DNA of 61,784 nt, taken from contig PLZW01000005.1 in NCBI GenBank assembly GCA_003153575.1, positions 11,171 to 72,954 on the forward strand, written 5' to 3'. How positions within the stretch are numbered: position 1 is the stretch's first letter; each line of letters starts with the position of its first letter. The translations under genes and the position numbers were made by a program. Positions 23,769 to 31,584 of the stretch are shown here, in pieces. The DNA comes from Acidimicrobiaceae bacterium. GTDB lineage: Bacteria; Actinomycetota; Acidimicrobiia; Acidimicrobiales; RAAP-2. A model generated the notes under the pieces. That model was given only the letters and a program-made list of their open reading frames with translations. It searched no databases and had not been told where the DNA came from.

Positions 23769-24398
23769 TCAGAGCCGGCGTAGGACGGTGACGACCTTGC
23801 CGTAGACCGTGACCTCGGAAGGCTCGAACACCATCGGGGAGAGGCGGGGGTTGGCCGGGGTCAGCACCACCTTCCCGTCCTTCGTCGAGAACGATTTCAC
23901 CGTGGCCTCCTCATCGGGGATGCCCGCCACCACGATGTCACCCTGCTGGGCCTCGGGTTGCTGGCGCACGACCACGAAGTCGCCCTCGTGGATGCCGGCG
24001 TCGATCATGGAGTCACCCTTCACCCGGAGCATGAAGAGGGAGCCGGTGCCGGTGAAGTCCTCGGGGAGTGGGTAGAGCTCCTCGATGTTCTCCTGAGCCA
24101 ACACGCCGGTACCGGCGGCCACATCGCCGACCAGGGGCACGTGGCGGATGGGCCGCGCGTCCATGATGACCTTGGACGACGGGTCGTAGCAGACCTCGAT
24201 GGCCCGGGGCTTGGTCGGGTCCCGGCGCAGGTACCCCTCGCGCTGCAGCACAGCCAAATGGGCGTGGACCGTCGAGGAGGAAGTCAGGCCGACCACCTCG
24301 CCGATCTCCCGCACCGAGGGCGGATAGCCCCGGTCGCGGACCGACTCGGAGATGCAATCGAGGATCTGCTTCCGCTTGGTGCTCAGTACCTGGGCCAT
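23769..24398 (-). CDS. lexA: SOS repressor LexA
   Basis: A 209-residue repressor. An N-terminal winged helix-turn-helix (PPSVREIGEVVGLTSSSTVHAHL, about 26-48) precedes the S24 latch. The self-cleavage bond is A95-G96 in DVAAGTG, with the Ser/Lys dyad S130 (GDSM) and K168 (ATVKSF). All catalytic residues are present, so it should respond to RecA. The start ATG (complement of 24396-24398) has a good GGAGGG upstream. It is divergent from the LysM gene, as in mycobacteria (lexA/Rv2719c), and the shared 279-bp region holds four SOS boxes. Confidence 0.97.
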   Translation of the reverse strand: MAQVLSTKRKQILDCISESVRDRGYPPSVREIGEVVGLTSSSTVHAHLAVLQREGYLRRDPTKPRAIEVCYDPSSKVIMDARPIRHVPLVGDVAAGTGVLAQENIEELYPLPEDFTGTGSLFMLRVKGDSMIDAGIHEGDFVVVRQQPEAQQGDIVVAGIPDEEATVKSFSTKDGKVVLTPANPRLSPMVFEPSEVTVYGKVVTVLRRL

Positions 24399-24443
24399 GG
24401 GGTCCCTCCGCTGTCCGGTCGGCTGCCGCGTCACACCCTCGTG

Positions 24444-24457
24444 CGAACGTCTGTTTG
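24444..24457. promoter_or_regulatory. SOS box 1 (lexA transcription start)
   Basis: CGAAC-GTCT-GTTTG, one mismatch from CGAAC-N4-GTTCG. It lies just downstream of the lexA -10 element, so bound LexA would block its own initiation. Confidence 0.75.
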
Positions 24458-24461
24458 TATG

Positions 24462-24490
24462 AAGGTAGCCCCGGTGGACGACGAAAGCAA
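24462..24490 (-). promoter_or_regulatory. lexA promoter
   Basis: On the reverse strand TTGCTT (24490-24485) and TACCTT (24467-24462) are exactly 17 bp apart. SOS box 2 overlaps the upstream edge of the -35 and box 1 lies just after the -10, a classical autorepression layout. The leader to the lexA ATG is about 55-60 nt and includes a GGAGGG site. Confidence 0.7.
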
Positions 24491-24501
24491 ACATCTGTTC
24501 G
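24488..24501. promoter_or_regulatory. SOS box 2 (lexA -35 region)
   Basis: CAAAC-ATCT-GTTCG, one mismatch from the consensus core, overlapping the -35 of the lexA promoter. Confidence 0.7.
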
Positions 24502-24520
24502 ACAAAATCATTGACAACGA

Positions 24521-24550
24521 ACAGGTGTTCGTGATGGGATGGCGCCATGG
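24521..24550 (+). promoter_or_regulatory. Promoter of the LysM gene
   Basis: A perfect TTGACA (24521-24526) is followed after 18 bp by TGGGAT (24545-24550). SOS box 3 fills the spacer, so LexA should block RNA polymerase directly. The predicted leader is about 120 nt. Confidence 0.6.
24528..24541. promoter_or_regulatory. SOS box 3 (LysM promoter spacer)
   Basis: CGAAC-AGGT-GTTCG, a perfect match to the actinobacterial/Gram-positive SOS core, lying between the -35 and -10 of the LysM promoter. Confidence 0.85.
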
Positions 24551-24560
24551 CGAACAGAGG

Positions 24561-24574
24561 TTCGATGGAACGCT
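24561..24574. promoter_or_regulatory. SOS box 4 (LysM leader)
   Basis: CGAAC-AGAG-GTTCG, a perfect core followed by A as in the extended consensus. It sits just downstream of the predicted LysM transcription start. Confidence 0.82.
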
Positions 24575-24677
24575 TACGGGGATCGGGCGCCCCGGGGGTG
24601 TCACACCTGCCAGGTACAACGTCTTCAGCACCGATATACGGACCGATGACCGGGACGACGACAGGAAGGACCTTCCG

Positions 24678-25139
24678 ATGACTGCGCTTCTCACAGCACC
24701 CCTCCCGGAGCTCCTCGACGACGGATCGCCGCGCCCGGGGCGGCCTCAGCTCCGGCTGGTCGAGGCACCCGATCGGCGTGGTGTCCGCATCCGTCCGGCG
24801 GAGGAGACCGAGGGCTGGGGACCGGCCCCGACACACCTCCCGCGCCGACGGGCCTCCTTCGAGGTCCGGCGCCGCCGGACCCTGCTCGCGATGATGGGCC
24901 TGGCCCTGGCCCTTCTCGCACTTCCGCTGGGCGGATTCGGTGGTGACTCCCACATCACCGAATCCGCTTCGGCGGTCCAGCTCCACGCCGGCACGTACGT
25001 CGTCCGGGCAGGCGACTCGCTCTGGTCGATCGCCCAGAGGGTGGACCCGGCGGGCGACCCGCGGCCCATCGTGTCCCAACTGGCCTCCGAGCTCGGCACC
25101 TACAACGTGGTGCCCGGCGAGCAGGTCACCATCCCCTGA
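24678..25139 (+). CDS. LysM-domain protein, likely SOS-induced division suppressor
   Basis: A 153-residue protein: a cytoplasmic Pro/Arg-rich N-terminus, one membrane segment (about residues 69-87, LLAMMGLALALLALPLGG), then a single extracytoplasmic LysM domain (YVVRAGDSLWSIAQRV to PGEQVTIP). The size, topology and position divergent from lexA match Rv2719c/ChiZ of mycobacteria and the DivS-type SOS division inhibitors of corynebacteria. The division-suppressor role is inferred from that synteny. AGGAAGGA precedes ATG24678. Two perfect SOS boxes cover its promoter. nrdR follows, as in mycobacteria. Confidence 0.82.
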   Translation: MTALLTAPLPELLDDGSPRPGRPQLRLVEAPDRRGVRIRPAEETEGWGPAPTHLPRRRASFEVRRRRTLLAMMGLALALLALPLGGFGGDSHITESASAVQLHAGTYVVRAGDSLWSIAQRVDPAGDPRPIVSQLASELGTYNVVPGEQVTIP

Positions 25140-25204
25140 ACGCCGGCGCGACGACACGTGGTGATCCGGTGACCGTCGGCACCGGAGGGCGTGCCCGTGG
25201 GGGC

Positions 25205-25210
25205 TAGCCT
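25205..25210 (+). promoter_or_regulatory. -10 element (TAGCCT) for nrdR
   Basis: TAGCCT ends 7 nt before GTG25218, with no ribosome-binding site between. Leaderless transcription is predicted. Confidence 0.5.
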
Positions 25211-25217
25211 CCTATCC

Positions 25218-25691
25218 GTGCGTTGTCCCTGGTGTCTGGCCGACCACGATCGGGTAGTCGATTCGCGGGTTGCCGAGGACGGTGCCGCCATCCGGCGGCG
25301 TCGCGAGTGCTCCGGATGCGGCCACCGGTACACCACATTCGAACGGATCGACGAGATCCCGCTGATCGTGATCAAGCGCTCCGGAATCCGTCAGCCGTTC
25401 GACCGGTCCAAGTTGATCGAGGGCCTGCGCTCGGCCACGAAGAACCGGCCGGTGACCGAGGCCCAGCTCGAGGTGGTGGCCCGCGAGGTGGAAGATGAGC
25501 TCCGCGAAGAGGGGTGGGAGGCAACGTCGGAACAAGTGGGTCTGGCCGTACTCGAACACCTCCGGGTGGTCGACGAGGTGGCCTACCTGCGGTTTGCCAG
25601 TGTCTACAAGGGATTCGAGGACGTCGACGACTTCCGACGCGAGGTCGGGCTGCTGACGAAGACCACCGCCCCGAAGCGCCCGGAAGGCTGA
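25218..25691 (+). CDS. nrdR: Transcriptional repressor NrdR
   Basis: A 157-residue repressor of ribonucleotide reductase genes. A zinc ribbon C3-X2-C6 ... C31-X2-C34 (VRCPWC, ECSGCGHRYTTFE) is followed by an ATP-cone domain (VIKRSGIRQPFDRSKLIEGL onward) sensing ATP/dATP. GTG25218 places the first cysteine at residue 3, exactly as in the family; no upstream extension is credible. nrdJ or another reductase is not in the window, so its targets are elsewhere. Confidence 0.96.
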   Translation: MRCPWCLADHDRVVDSRVAEDGAAIRRRRECSGCGHRYTTFERIDEIPLIVIKRSGIRQPFDRSKLIEGLRSATKNRPVTEAQLEVVAREVEDELREEGWEATSEQVGLAVLEHLRVVDEVAYLRFASVYKGFEDVDDFRREVGLLTKTTAPKRPEG

Positions 25692-25694
25692 CTG

Positions 25695-26405
25695 GTGGCC
25701 GAGCTGCTCGACGAGGTGCCGGGGCGCGCCTTGGCCATCTACGCCCATCCCGACGACCCCGATGTCTCGTGCGGCGGCACATTGGCGGCCTGGTCGGCTG
25801 CCGGATGCAAGGTCTACACCGTGATCTGCACCGACGGCGGGAAGGGGACCTCGGACCCGTCGACGGATCCGGCCGCGCTGACTCGTGCCCGGACCGGCGA
25901 GGCGGCGGCCGCAGCCAAGGTGCTCGGCTTGGCCGGCCAGGAGCTCTGGGGCCTGCCCGACGGTGAGCTCGTCGATGACGCCTCGTTCCGCGGCGCCCTG
26001 GTCGCCGTGGTGCGCCGGATCCGTCCGGACACGATCCTGTGCCCGGACCCGACGGCGGTCTTCTTCGGTCAGGACTACTTCAACCACCGGGACCACCGGA
26101 CCACGGGGTTCGCGGTGCTCGACGCGGTCGCCCCGGCTGCCGCCATGCCTCTCTACTTCCCGGAAGCTGGTCCGGCCCACCAGGTGGCGACGGTGCTGCT
26201 GTCGGGGACCCTCGAGCCCGACGTGTGGGTCGACATCTCGGCGACGGTCGACCGCAAGGGCGAGGCCGTGGGGTGCCACCGGAGCCAGTTCCCCGATGGG
26301 GAGGAGTGGCCGGCCACCGCGGTCCGGCTGGCCGCAGAGGACGCCGGTCGACGCGCCGGAGTGCCGTGCGCCGAGGGGTTCCGGAGACTGCGTCTCGGGG
26401 GGTGA
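25695..26405 (+). CDS. PIG-L family deacetylase
   Basis: A 236-residue zinc-dependent N-acetylglucosamine deacetylase-like protein (LmbE/MshB/Mca superfamily). AHPDDPD (about 17-23) and the downstream NHRDHR supply the metal ligands and catalytic Asp. It starts at GTG25695, 3 nt after nrdR, and ends overlapping a possible GTG start of dinB. MshB (mycothiol) is one possibility, but the sequence does not distinguish it from other PIG-L enzymes. Confidence 0.87.
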   Translation: MAELLDEVPGRALAIYAHPDDPDVSCGGTLAAWSAAGCKVYTVICTDGGKGTSDPSTDPAALTRARTGEAAAAAKVLGLAGQELWGLPDGELVDDASFRGALVAVVRRIRPDTILCPDPTAVFFGQDYFNHRDHRTTGFAVLDAVAPAAAMPLYFPEAGPAHQVATVLLSGTLEPDVWVDISATVDRKGEAVGCHRSQFPDGEEWPATAVRLAAEDAGRRAGVPCAEGFRRLRLGG

Positions 26406-26410
26406 CCGGG

Positions 26411-27886
26411 ATGTCCCCGTCCGAGACCGAAAGGACGTCCTGGACGCCGGGGGTGGGCCCGCCGACCGGACCGGTCGACCGGGTGATCCTGCACGTCGAC
26501 ATGGACTCGTTCTTCGCGTCCGTCGAAGTCCGTGACGACCCGAGCCTGGCCGGCCGGCCGGTCATCGTCGGGGGGAGCGGAGGAAGGGGCGTCGTGGCGG
26601 CCTGTACCTATGAGGCCCGGATGTTCGGCGTGCACTCGGCCATGCCGTCTTCGGTGGCCCGACGGCTGTGCCCCGATGCCGTCTTTCTCGACGGCCGGTT
26701 CCATCGCTACGTCGAGGAGAGCCGCCGTCTCCACGACATTCTCCGGTCCTACACCCCGCTGGTGGAGGGCATCTCGCTCGACGAGGCATTCCTCGACGTG
26801 TCGGGAGCGGTCCACATCTTCGGGAGCGGGCCGACCATGGGGCACGCGATCCGGTCACGGGTGCACGACGAGATGCTGCTGGAGTGCTCGGTTGGTGTGG
26901 GACGGTCCAAGTTCATTGCCAAGCTGGCGTCCAAGGCGGCCAAGCCGCGAGCCTCGAGGTCGGGGATCGAACCGGGCCCCGGAGTCGTCGAGGTGGTCGC
27001 GGAGGATGAGCTCGCGTTCCTCCACCCGATGCCGGTCCGAGCCCTGTGGGGAATCGGTCCCGCCACCGAGAAGCGCCTCCTGGCCCTGGGGGTGACAACG
27101 GTGGGCGAGTTGGCGGCGGTGCCGCCTGATTCGATGGAGCGCTACCTCGGGATGGCAGCGGGCCGCCACCTGTCGGATCTCTCCCGGGCGATCGACGACC
27201 GTCCGGTGGTGCCCGACCAGGAGGCCAAGTCCATCGGCCACGAGGAGACCTTCAGCTCCGACATCTGGGATCCCGATGAGCTCCGACGGCGTCTGCAGCG
27301 GATGGTGGACGCCTCCGGCACGGCGCTGCGCCGGGCCGGGCGGGCCGCCCGCACGATCACCGTGAAGCTGCGCTTCGGCGACTTCACCCAGATCACCCGC
27401 TCCCATACCCTCGACGGCCCCGTCGATGCGACCCCGGCCATCGCAGCCGTGGCGACCGCACTGCTGGACAGTGTGGACCTTGCGCGGGGGATCCGCCTGC
27501 TCGGGGTCAGTCTGTCGGGACTGGTCGAGCCGGGGGGCAGCACCCAGCTGCGCCTGGACCTCGGACCGGCCGGCGACCCGGCGGGCGACCCGGCCGGTGA
27601 GGGTGGGCCAGCGGATGCCTCAGCCGGCGCCGGACCTGCGTCCGGGGTGCTCCAGGGTGCCGGGCGGGAGGCGGAGCGCCTTCAGGAGTCCTGGGGCTCG
27701 GTGACCGACGCCGTCGACGCCATACGGGCCCGGTATGGGGGCGAGGCCGTGGGGCCGGCCTCGCTTGTCACGCCGGACGGCATTCGGGTGCGCAGGCGGG
27801 GCGAGGCCCAATGGGGCCCCAGCCGACCGGACAGTCCCGCTACCTCGGACGACGGTCGAGCAGGCGGAGGAGGCGGAGGAGGCTGA
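26411..27886 (+). CDS. dinB: DNA polymerase IV (Y-family)
   Basis: A 491-residue translesion polymerase. Catalytic carboxylates are in HVDMDSFFASVE and SLDEAFLDVSG. Helix-hairpin-helix thumb LWGIGPATEKRLLALG and a little-finger domain follow. QLRLDL near residue 380 is a plausible beta-clamp-binding peptide. The final ~110 residues are a Gly/Pro-rich tail ending in a poly-Gly run, longer than in most DinB. ATG26411 has GGGGGGTG upstream; an in-frame GTG at 26402 overlaps the upstream stop and is an alternative. No SOS box was found directly upstream, so SOS control is not shown despite nearby lexA. Confidence 0.94.
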   Translation: MSPSETERTSWTPGVGPPTGPVDRVILHVDMDSFFASVEVRDDPSLAGRPVIVGGSGGRGVVAACTYEARMFGVHSAMPSSVARRLCPDAVFLDGRFHRYVEESRRLHDILRSYTPLVEGISLDEAFLDVSGAVHIFGSGPTMGHAIRSRVHDEMLLECSVGVGRSKFIAKLASKAAKPRASRSGIEPGPGVVEVVAEDELAFLHPMPVRALWGIGPATEKRLLALGVTTVGELAAVPPDSMERYLGMAAGRHLSDLSRAIDDRPVVPDQEAKSIGHEETFSSDIWDPDELRRRLQRMVDASGTALRRAGRAARTITVKLRFGDFTQITRSHTLDGPVDATPAIAAVATALLDSVDLARGIRLLGVSLSGLVEPGGSTQLRLDLGPAGDPAGDPAGEGGPADASAGAGPASGVLQGAGREAERLQESWGSVTDAVDAIRARYGGEAVGPASLVTPDGIRVRRRGEAQWGPSRPDSPATSDDGRAGGGGGGG

Positions 27887-28081
27887 GGAGGCTGAGCTGG
27901 CCGGGAGGCCTCGGAGGCTCTGGAATTGTGCCGGCAGCCTGTAACATGATGCCGGTGGTTGTACGACCTCGGATTCCGATGACCCCCGGGTACCCGGGCG
28001 CCGTGCGTTCCCATGCAGGTTGCGCGAGGATGGGAGAGGTGGTCACGGCCGAGGCTGAGTATGGGTGGAGGGGACGAGACA

Positions 28082-28456
28082 GTGCCGCTCTCTGAGCACG
28101 AACAACGGATTCTGCACGAGCTGGAGCAGTCCCTCTACCAGGAGGACCCCGACTTCGCGGAGCGGGTCCGCTCGGAAACGGTGTATCGGCACGCAGGCCG
28201 CTACTGCATCTGGTCTGCCCTGGTGTTCGTCGCCGCTCTTGTCTTCATGTTCTTCACCTTCGCCTCGAACCTGGCGCTCGGCTTCGTCGGTGTCGTGATC
28301 ATGTTCCTCTCCGGCGTGGTTTTCGCCAACAATGCCCGCCGCATGGGCAAGGCAGGGATCGACGACATCTCGAGGTCGCTCCACACCCGAAGCATCAGCA
28401 ATCCGGTCCACGATCCCCGTGACTGGATCCGTGGGCGTTTTCACCGCGACGACTGA
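28082..28456 (+). CDS. DUF3040 membrane protein
   Basis: A 124-residue protein starting VPLSEHEQRILHELEQSLYQEDPDFAERV, the DUF3040 hallmark. Two adjacent membrane segments follow (about 44-90), then a short basic tail. GTG28082 has GGAGGGG 10 nt upstream. The family is actinobacterial and commonly found a little upstream of mraZ and the dcw genes, as here. Function unknown. The 195 bp before it contain TAACAT (27942-27947), a possible -10, but no good -35. Confidence 0.85.
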   Translation: MPLSEHEQRILHELEQSLYQEDPDFAERVRSETVYRHAGRYCIWSALVFVAALVFMFFTFASNLALGFVGVVIMFLSGVVFANNARRMGKAGIDDISRSLHTRSISNPVHDPRDWIRGRFHRDD

Positions 28457-29426
28457 CTCCCCGGCAGGCGACGTCGGCCCGACTGTGGCTGATGGCCTGC
28501 CGTCCCCTGGCCCGGTGCCGCCCGAGCCCGACCTCCCGCCTCCAGCTGACGGCACGATTCTGGCCGTCGATATCGGAGGGACCAAACTGGAGGCCGGCAT
28601 CGTCGCCCCCGACGGCCGCATCCTCGAGCGGATACGGACGGCGACACCGGTGTCGGTCGACCCGGAGGTCGTGTTCGGCGCGCTCGCCGGAATTGTGGGC
28701 GGTGTCCTCGATCGGGCATCTGTCCGACCTGGGATGTGCGGTGTCGGGTGCGGCGGTCCGATGGAGTGCGGCGGTGCCACTGTGAGCCCGCTCAACATCC
28801 ACGGCTGGCACCGGTTCCCCCTGAGGGAACGGCTGTCCGACCTGGTCGGTATGCCGGTGGAGGTCGACAACGACGCCAAGGCGCTCGCCCTCGGTGAAGG
28901 GTGGCGGGGGGCGGCGCGCGGCAGGGCCGACTATCTCGCCATGGTGGTCTCGACGGGAATCGGCGGGGGCATCGTGTTGGACGGACGCCTGCTCGACGGC
29001 GCCGGTGGCAACGCCGGGCACATCGGGCACGTCGTGGTCGAGCCCGATGGGCGAGCTTGCGCATGCGGCGGACAGGGCTGCCTGGAGGCCGAGGTGTCCG
29101 GCACGGCCATCGCCGCCATCACCGGTCGGCCCGCCGCAGATGCTGATGCCGCCATGCGTCGCCGATGCGGGACACTGGTCGGGAGAGCGGTGGCCACGGT
29201 GGCCAACCTCTTGGACCTACAGCTGGCCGTCGTGGCTGGATCGGTCGCTCTCGGCTTCGGTGAGGAATTCTTCGATGCGGCCCGGGACGAGGTTGCCCTT
29301 CGCTGCGGGCTTGATTTTGCCCGACCCACCCGCATCGAGCCCGCCGGCCTCGGTTCCGACGGCCCTCTGGTGGGGGCTGCAGCCGTCGCCCGCAATCGGC
29401 ATGCCCTTGCGGCGGTGCGGGGATGA
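28431..29426 (+). CDS. ROK-family sugar kinase (glucokinase-like)
   Basis: A protein of about 331 residues. After a roughly 40-residue Pro-rich lead, the ATP loop DIGGTKLEAGIV appears, then DNDAKALALGE with the catalytic Asp, GGGNAGHIGH-type segments and the ROK zinc motif CACGGQGCLE. ROK kinases phosphorylate glucose or related sugars. The start is uncertain: GTG28431 (overlapping the DUF3040 stop) is chosen, with GTG28485 a shorter option that drops part of the unconserved lead. The stop overlaps the next gene (ATGA). Confidence 0.88.
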   Translation: MGVFTATTDSPAGDVGPTVADGLPSPGPVPPEPDLPPPADGTILAVDIGGTKLEAGIVAPDGRILERIRTATPVSVDPEVVFGALAGIVGGVLDRASVRPGMCGVGCGGPMECGGATVSPLNIHGWHRFPLRERLSDLVGMPVEVDNDAKALALGEGWRGAARGRADYLAMVVSTGIGGGIVLDGRLLDGAGGNAGHIGHVVVEPDGRACACGGQGCLEAEVSGTAIAAITGRPAADADAAMRRRCGTLVGRAVATVANLLDLQLAVVAGSVALGFGEEFFDAARDEVALRCGLDFARPTRIEPAGLGSDGPLVGAAAVARNRHALAAVRG

Positions 29427-29728
29427 CGGCCCCGACCTCGGGATCCCCCTACCCGGGCGGAGAGCTCTCCACCGTCGTGTCGGCGGTCGCCCGCCGACCC
29501 GATCTTTGGTGGACCGCTGTCCGTGAACTCCGGAGCCTCGCACCACGGCTGTGGTGGCGGTCACCGCCCCATCTGCCCGTTCCGGACCGTCGCCTCTGGG
29601 AGTTCCGGATGGTCACCGCCTACGGCCGGCCCGACGCCGTCCCGGACCGGGCCGATGTGGTCTCCTTCCTGGAGTGGTGCCGGGCCACCTCCGTCTCCCG
29701 CTCCCCGCGACCGGGCGGAACCAGGTAG
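29423..29728 (+). CDS. Conserved hypothetical protein
   Basis: A 101-residue Trp/Arg/Pro-rich protein (SAVARRPDLWWTAVRELRSLAP; VPDRRLWEFRMVTAYG). The start overlaps the ROK stop by ATGA, and GC at third positions fits a real gene. Small proteins of this type occur near the next HNH nuclease in other actinobacteria. No domain was recognised. Confidence 0.65.
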   Translation: MTAPTSGSPYPGGELSTVVSAVARRPDLWWTAVRELRSLAPRLWWRSPPHLPVPDRRLWEFRMVTAYGRPDAVPDRADVVSFLEWCRATSVSRSPRPGGTR

Positions 29729-29822
29729 CTGCGTACCGATGGACCGCGCTGCCTCCCGCTCCCGATCGACGGTCGCCGTCGGCACGAACGTCGTGGTCGG
29801 CGCCCCGCCCGTGCAGTCTCCC

Positions 29823-30353
29823 ATGTCGCCCACCCGTCGGGCACTGGTGCTGAATGCCACCTTCGAACCGCTCGGCATCGTCTCCTCCCGAAGGGCCGTC
29901 CTCCTGGTGCTCGACACCAAGGCCGAACTGATCCACGCCACTGAGCGGGTGTTCCGGGCCGAACGGGTGAGCGTGCCCGAACCGTCGGTCGTCCGGCTGG
30001 TGCGCTACGTGAAGGTGCCCTACAACTACCGGGTGGCCGTGAACCGGCGCACGGTGTTCGCCCGCGACGGCGGGAAGTGCCAGTACTGCGGTGCGTCGGC
30101 CGAGAACCTCGACCACGTCATCCCCCGCAGCAAGGGCGGACCCCACACGTGGGAGAACGTCGTTGCCGCATGCCGACCGTGCAACACCCGGAAGGAGGAC
30201 CGGCTGCCCCACGAGGCGGGCATGATCCTCCGTTCCACACCAGTGGCACCCCGGCACCGTGTGCAGCTGCTGGCCCTGTGCGGCAACACGAGCGAGGACT
30301 GGATCGACTACCTCGGCCCAGACGCGCCCGCGGTGCGCCGGATGTCGGCCTGA
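29823..30353 (+). CDS. HNH endonuclease
   Basis: A protein of about 176 residues with a C-terminal HNH fold: C86-X2-C89 (KCQYCG), LDHVIPRSKGG with the catalytic His98, N112 in TWENVVAAC, and C117-X2-C120 (CRPCNTRK). It belongs to the stand-alone HNH group widespread in actinobacteria, which lacks a proven substrate. The N-terminus ALVLNATFEPLGIVSSRRAV is typical for the group, supporting ATG29823. ATG29739 in frame would add 28 residues. It is not obviously mobile. Confidence 0.85.
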   Translation: MSPTRRALVLNATFEPLGIVSSRRAVLLVLDTKAELIHATERVFRAERVSVPEPSVVRLVRYVKVPYNYRVAVNRRTVFARDGGKCQYCGASAENLDHVIPRSKGGPHTWENVVAACRPCNTRKEDRLPHEAGMILRSTPVAPRHRVQLLALCGNTSEDWIDYLGPDAPAVRRMSA

Positions 30354-30440
30354 GCCACTGGTCGGGCCCGGATCGGGCGGTCCGGACGATGCGGTCCGGG
30401 CAGGGCGGCCCGGACGGTGCGACGTCGGGCGATGCGATGC

Positions 30441-30446
30441 CAGACT
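30441..30446 (+). promoter_or_regulatory. Possible -10 (CAGACT) for the lipoate-ligase-like gene
   Basis: CAGACT ends 6 nt before GTG30453, the spacing seen at the better TANNNT sites here. The first base departs from consensus. Confidence 0.3.
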
Positions 30447-30452
30447 GGCGGG

Positions 30453-31172
30453 GTGCCCGAGGTGTGGCAGGTCGAGGAGCGCACGGCGGCTGCGTCCGTG
30501 CTGCACGAGTCGTGGCCGGCCGCTGAATCGTGCCCGGACGGACGGCGGATCGCGGTCTGTCGTCCCACCGGTGATGCAGTCGTCCTCGGCTCCACCCAGT
30601 CACCCGACGTGGTCGACGCCGATGCGGCTGCATCGGCCGGAGTGGCGGTGGTGCGGCGGCGGTCAGGCGGTGGCGCGGTGCTGGTGACGGCGGAGGACCC
30701 GGTCTGGATCGATCTCTGGGTGCCCACGGGCGACGCGCGGTGGAGTGCCGACGTGGCCGTTGCGTTCGCCTGGGTCGGTGCGGCCTGGGCCCGGGCGCTC
30801 GGTCGGCTCGGTCTCGATGCCGTCGAGGTCCAGGGACCTGCTCCCGGTGACTGCACCCGATGGGCGTCGTTGGTCTGCTTCGGTGGTGTCGGCGCAGGCG
30901 AGGTCTCGGTGGGAGGACGCAAGGTGGTCGGTCTGGCGCAACGACGGAACCGCGACGGGGCCTGGTTCCACACCGCGTGCGTGCGCCACTGGGATCCGAA
31001 CCCACTGCTCGACCTGCTCGACCTCTCGCCTGGGGAGCGGGCGGTGGCGAACGACGGACTCGGCACCGCCGCCACCGGCCTCTCCGATGCCCTCGGCTCC
31101 TCGGCGCCGGAAGGAGGCACGGCGCCGGACGCCGTGACCGCCGCACTCCTCGACGAGCTGGCTTCGTCGTAG
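30453..31172 (+). CDS. Lipoate-protein ligase A-like protein
   Basis: A 239-residue BPL/LPL-fold protein. AVVRRRSGGGAVLV is the lipoate-binding signature, followed by WIDLWVP and a KVVGLAQRR segment bearing the conserved Lys. It may attach lipoate or octanoate to E2/GcvH domains, or be a transferase-like relative; no partner gene is adjacent. GTG30453 begins VPEVWQVEE; an upstream ATG36-codon-long option lacks support. A 6-bp stem (31180-31200) follows the gene. Confidence 0.8.
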   Translation: MPEVWQVEERTAAASVLHESWPAAESCPDGRRIAVCRPTGDAVVLGSTQSPDVVDADAAASAGVAVVRRRSGGGAVLVTAEDPVWIDLWVPTGDARWSADVAVAFAWVGAAWARALGRLGLDAVEVQGPAPGDCTRWASLVCFGGVGAGEVSVGGRKVVGLAQRRNRDGAWFHTACVRHWDPNPLLDLLDLSPGERAVANDGLGTAATGLSDALGSSAPEGGTAPDAVTAALLDELASS

Positions 31173-31474
31173 CGGACGGGCCGGCCGGGGGATAGCCGGC
31201 ACTCACTCCTCCCACATTCCTCCACCTCCCCTGATTCGACACGGCGACATCCGTGCGGCCGTATTGCGACCACGCCGCCGATCGGTCACATCCCCGTTGC
31301 CCGCAAGGATCGGCTGGGCCGAGCGCCAAGCACCTCTCCCGGGACCGGACGCGAGGGGACCCGCTGTACCGACGGTCGTCCGACACCTCCGGTCGCCTCC
31401 CCCAGGCCCGGCCCCGGGGGTGCCCATGGGGTCGTCGACCGGGGAATTCCATGGAGGAAGTTGGTGCACGGTGG
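31173..31474. other. Gap upstream of the mraZ promoter
   Basis: No convincing gene. It holds a small hairpin after the preceding gene (GCCGGC at 31180-31185 and 31195-31200), a pyrimidine-rich tract (31200-31230) whose complement reads GTGGAG-N4-GTGGGA with 10-bp phasing like the mraZ operator, and a C-rich/G-rich inverted segment near 31400-31430. Confidence 0.5.
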
Positions 31475-31503
31475 TTGACGGGTGGGGGCTAGGGGTTTAG
31501 GGT
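31475..31503 (+). promoter_or_regulatory. dcw cluster promoter (Pmra)
   Basis: TTGACG (31475-31480) and TAGGGT (31498-31503) are separated by exactly 17 bp. The predicted start is near 31510, giving a leader of about 75 nt to mraZ. This is the best promoter upstream of the cell-division genes. Confidence 0.72.
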
Positions 31504-31527
31504 GGAGCGAAGTGGTGTGAAAGGGAG
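31502..31527 (+). promoter_or_regulatory. Candidate MraZ operator
   Basis: GTGGAG-CGAA-GTGGTG-TGAA-AGGGAG: three G-rich hexamers with an exact 10-bp period, directly after the -10. MraZ is known to bind phased GTGG/TGGG-type direct repeats before its own gene, so autorepression is likely. Confidence 0.6.
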
Positions 31528-31584
31528 GGGCTCGAAGCAGTCGGGTGCCGGGCACTACGGGGAGCGTTGTGGGAGCAAAGTCCA

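Noticed and set aside
26402-27886. SOS control of dinB
   Set aside because: No CGAAC-N4-GTTCG-like site was found just upstream; proximity to lexA alone is not evidence.
30358-30440. Imperfect CGGTCCGGACGATG-type repeats before the lipoate-ligase-like gene
   Set aside because: Short, GC-rich and irregular; could be chance in this composition, so not called as a repeat element.
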